Of a stretch of 64,000 bases of DNA, positions 61,705-64,000 are shown piece after piece. The notes beneath the pieces are model-generated. The model was not told the DNA's origin and searched no databases. It saw only the letters and a program-made list of their open reading frames with translations. Positions within the stretch are counted from its first letter, which is position 1. Every line of letters starts with the position of its first letter. The position numbers and the translations under genes were made by a program. The stretch is from Photorhabdus caribbeanensis (GTDB taxonomy: Bacteria; Pseudomonadota; Gammaproteobacteria; Enterobacterales; Enterobacteriaceae), in NCBI RefSeq assembly GCF_018448885.1, contig NZ_RCWB01000003.1, positions 152,994 to 216,993 of the forward strand, written 5' to 3'.

Positions 61705-63156
61705 ATGCATTTTCGTGCCATAACCCGTATTGTTGGGCTGCTTGTCATTCTTTTCTCTGTCACCATGATAATTCCAGGATTGGTAGCACTTATCTATCGT
61801 GATGGCGCTGGGCGTGCATTTAGTCAGACATTTATTTTTGCCTTAATGATCGGTTTAATGCTTTGGATACCAAATCGGGAGCAAAAACATGAATTAAAGC
61901 CTCGGGAAGGGTTTCTTATCGTTGCTTTATTTTGGATAGTACTTGGTAGCGTTGGGGCTTTACCTTTCATCTTTGCTGAACAGCCAAATCTTTCTATTAC
62001 AGATGCATTTTTTGAATCTTTCTCCGGTTTAACAACAACAGGTGCTACGACACTGATTGGGCTTGATTCCTTGCCTAAAGCGATTCTTTTCTATCGGCAG
62101 ATGCTGCAATGGTTAGGTGGTATGGGGATTATTGTGCTGGCTGTTGCAATATTGCCTCTCCTTGGAGTTGGGGGAATGCAACTCTATCGGGCTGAAATGC
62201 CAGGCCCCTTGAAAGATAATAAAATGCGCCCGCGAATTGCTGAAACGGCAAAAACTTTATGGTTGATTTATGTGTTACTAACAATTGCCTGCGCTTTAGC
62301 ATTATGGACTGCGGGGATGTCAGTTTTTGACGCCATTTCTCACAGTTTTTCAACTATCGCGATTGGTGGATTTTCTACACATGACGCGAGCATTGGTTAT
62401 TTCAATAGCCCCGCGATAAATACCATTATTGCGATTTTTCTGCTGATTTCTGGGTGTAACTTTGGTTTGCACTTCGCAGTATTAACGGGACGTAGCCTGA
62501 CAGTATATTGGCGAGACCCTGAATTTCGGATGTTTATCTCTATTCAATTAGTGCTTGTCATTATCTGCACTCTGATCTTATGGCATCACGCTGTTTATAA
62601 ATCGGGGATAGAGACACTAAACCAAGCTTTTTTCCAGGTTGTTTCAATGGCGACAACAGCAGGGTTCAGCACAGATAGTTTTGCTCGTTGGCCATCATTT
62701 TTGCCAATCCTGCTATTGTGTTCCGCTTTTATTGGCGGTTGTGCGGGTTCGACGGGAGGAGGGCTGAAGGTGATTCGTATCTTATTGCTATTTCTGCAAG
62801 GTTCCCGTGAATTGAAGAGATTGGTTCATCCAAATGCGGTTTATACCCTCAAGCTAGGGCGAAGAGCATTACCTGAAAGGATTATTGAAGCTGTTTGGGG
62901 GTTCTTTTCTGCTTATGCTTTGGTATTTATCATTAGTTTATTATTACTTATCGCAACTGGTATAGATGAACTTTCTGCATTTTCTGCAATAGCCGCTACA
63001 CTAAATAATCTAGGGCCAGGGTTGGGTGTTGTTGCGGATAACTTCACTGCAATGAATCCGGCAGCCAAATGGATATTAGTAATAACGATGTTGTTTGGGC
63101 GCTTGGAAGTATTCACTTTATTAGTTTTATTTACACCAACCTTCTGGCGTGAATAG
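61705..63156 (+). CDS. trkH: Trk potassium uptake system, membrane subunit
   Basis: 483 residues, as in E. coli TrkH. Four repeated membrane-pore-membrane units supply the selectivity filter, each with a glycine-containing TTTG/TTxG-like loop (SGLTTTGATTL, ATTAGFST). The central QWLGGMGIIVLAVAILPLLGVGG is a family hallmark. It conducts potassium with TrkA as regulator. Followed by hemG after 17 bp. Confidence 0.96.
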   Translation: MHFRAITRIVGLLVILFSVTMIIPGLVALIYRDGAGRAFSQTFIFALMIGLMLWIPNREQKHELKPREGFLIVALFWIVLGSVGALPFIFAEQPNLSITDAFFESFSGLTTTGATTLIGLDSLPKAILFYRQMLQWLGGMGIIVLAVAILPLLGVGGMQLYRAEMPGPLKDNKMRPRIAETAKTLWLIYVLLTIACALALWTAGMSVFDAISHSFSTIAIGGFSTHDASIGYFNSPAINTIIAIFLLISGCNFGLHFAVLTGRSLTVYWRDPEFRMFISIQLVLVIICTLILWHHAVYKSGIETLNQAFFQVVSMATTAGFSTDSFARWPSFLPILLLCSAFIGGCAGSTGGGLKVIRILLLFLQGSRELKRLVHPNAVYTLKLGRRALPERIIEAVWGFFSAYALVFIISLLLLIATGIDELSAFSAIAATLNNLGPGLGVVADNFTAMNPAAKWILVITMLFGRLEVFTLLVLFTPTFWRE

Positions 63157-63173
63157 TCTATTGGGAGAGGGAT

Positions 63174-63716
63174 ATGGCTATGAATTATTTGTTACTTTAT
63201 TCCAGTCGGGATGGGCAGACTAAGAAAATCATTACCCGCATTGCTGAAAATCTACGCAGATCAGGGGAGGTATGCGATCTCAGAGACTTAGCAACAGTAA
63301 AAATGATCAATTTGGAATCTTATGACAAGGTTATGATTGGAGCTTCGATCAGATATGGTCATTTCAGTTCGGTACTGAAAAGGTTTGCTACCTGTCATCA
63401 ACAACAACTTAATAAAATGCCAACTGCGTTTTTTGGTGTAAATCTGACAGCAAGGAAGCCAGAGAAGCGTACACCAGAAACGAATGTCTATGTTCGTAAA
63501 TTCCTGTTTAATACCCCGTGGAAGCCAGATTTGTGTGGTGTTTTTGCGGGAGCATTACTTTATCCTCGTTATCATTGGTTGGATCGGGTAATGGTTAAAA
63601 TGATTATGAAGATGACTGGTGGGGAAACTGATACAACCAAAGAGATTGAGTATACCGACTGGCAGCAAGTCGATCGTTTTTCCGATGATTTTCTTAAAAT
63701 AGTGAGTAAAAAATAA
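63174..63716 (+). CDS. hemG: Menaquinone-dependent protoporphyrinogen oxidase
   Basis: 180 residues (E. coli 181). Long-chain flavodoxin fold: FMN phosphate loop LLYSSRDGQTKKI near the start, IGASIRYGHFSS mid-protein, and KPEKRTPETN plus GGETDTTKEIEYTDW at the end. It oxidises protoporphyrinogen IX to protoporphyrin IX with quinone as acceptor. GGAG lies six bases before ATG 63174; ATG 63180 is the alternative. An rRNA operon follows, as at E. coli rrnA. Confidence 0.95.
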   Translation: MAMNYLLLYSSRDGQTKKIITRIAENLRRSGEVCDLRDLATVKMINLESYDKVMIGASIRYGHFSSVLKRFATCHQQQLNKMPTAFFGVNLTARKPEKRTPETNVYVRKFLFNTPWKPDLCGVFAGALLYPRYHWLDRVMVKMIMKMTGGETDTTKEIEYTDWQQVDRFSDDFLKIVSKK

Positions 63717-63785
63717 CTGATTTGTTCTTTTTATCCGTGTTTTGTTGAAAAAAACTGCGAATGAAAGTTTTTTTTCAATAAATGC

Positions 63786-63813
63786 TTGCCAGCGTCAAAG
63801 AACTCCCTATAAT
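63786..63813 (+). promoter_or_regulatory. rRNA operon promoter P1
   Basis: TTGCCA at 63786-63791 and TATAAT at 63808-63813 are separated by 16 bp, followed by a GCGCCACC discriminator as in E. coli rrn P1. Upstream there is an A/T-rich UP-element-like stretch with a T-run. Confidence 0.92.
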
Positions 63814-63882
63814 GCGCCACCACTGACCGACACAACGCTGATAAACATTGTGTGGTCAGGCAGGGAAAGCGGCAATAAGCGC

Positions 63883-63910
63883 TTGACTCTGCGGGCGAAA
63901 AGCGTAGTAT
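63883..63910 (+). promoter_or_regulatory. rRNA operon promoter P2
   Basis: TTGACT at 63883-63888 and TAGTAT at 63905-63910 with a 16-bp spacer, about 97 bp after P1, the usual tandem layout. The spacer is G+C-rich as in E. coli P2. Confidence 0.88.
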
Positions 63911-63952
63911 ACGCAGCCCGGCTGAACGAGAATATCTTTTTTTAATTCAGCC

Positions 63953-64000
63953 TGCTCTTTAACAATTAATCAGACAATCTGTGTGGGCACTCACAAGACC
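63953..64000 (+). promoter_or_regulatory. rrn leader antitermination region (boxA), 16S gene beyond the edge
   Basis: TGCTCTTTAACA at 63953-63964 is the boxA of rRNA leaders, which loads the Nus factors for antitermination. The following AATTAATCAGACAATCTGTGTGGGCACTC is the conserved leader shortly upstream of 16S rRNA; the mature 16S begins outside the window. Confidence 0.9.

Overview
The window is a chromosomal segment of an AT-rich gammaproteobacterium of the Enterobacterales, most likely Morganellaceae of the Photorhabdus/Xenorhabdus type. The basis is the enterobacterial gene order in the right half (metR<>metE, udp, rmuC, ubiE-ubiJ-ubiB, tatABC, rfaH, ubiD, fre, fadBA, pepQ, yigZ, trkH, hemG and an rrn promoter region), the low G+C content, and two copies of a ~100-bp palindromic repeat of the kind common in those genomes. 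The genus is inferred, not proven.

Left part (about 1-29.5 kb) is an accessory region. It starts with a truncated ampH and a tRNA-Leu(CAA) gene (leuX). Directly downstream of leuX lies a dead P4-type integrase. N-terminal remnants of related integrases recur at 8.46 kb and 16.37 kb, the second preceded by a degenerate copy of the leuX 3' end. This divides the region into modules laid down by successive integrations at one tRNA. Module 1 is a compact minus-strand operon: DNA methyltransferase, zinc-hook SMC/Rad50-like ATPase, a small middle protein and a PD-(D/E)xK nuclease-like protein. It resembles a Lamassu/ABC-3C defence system with an added methylase. Module 2 is an SF1 helicase, a RecQ helicase fused to a phosphoribosyltransferase-like domain, and a DprA-like protein with a variable Ala-Glu linker. 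Module 3 is a complete, visibly G+C-richer ferric citrate system (fecIRABCDE), a 2.3-kb AT-rich gene desert holding a 9-bp minisatellite, and a type II restriction-modification cassette (vsr, a C5 methyltransferase with an N-terminal ribbon-helix-helix-like segment, and a PD-(D/E)xK endonuclease).

Middle part (29.5-44.8 kb) is a mosaic. It holds a TauE/SafE-type permease and an MFS transporter, a dead ccdAB toxin-antitoxin pair with frameshifts in both genes, ghxP and yjcE, the divergent metR/metE pair with met-box-like sites, a Tat-exported intradiol dioxygenase, pcp, udp with a CRP-like site, and a CX5R tyrosine phosphatase.

Right part (44.8-64 kb) is conserved core: a DedA protein, rmuC, ubiquinone genes (ubiE, ubiJ, ubiB, ubiD), Tat translocase (tatABC, no tatD), a cysteine-free Pseudomonas-type hemB, rfaH, fre, the fadBA beta-oxidation operon with a near-ideal FadR operator, pepQ-yigZ-trkH-hemG, and the tandem P1/P2 promoters and boxA of an rRNA operon whose 16S gene starts beyond the right edge.
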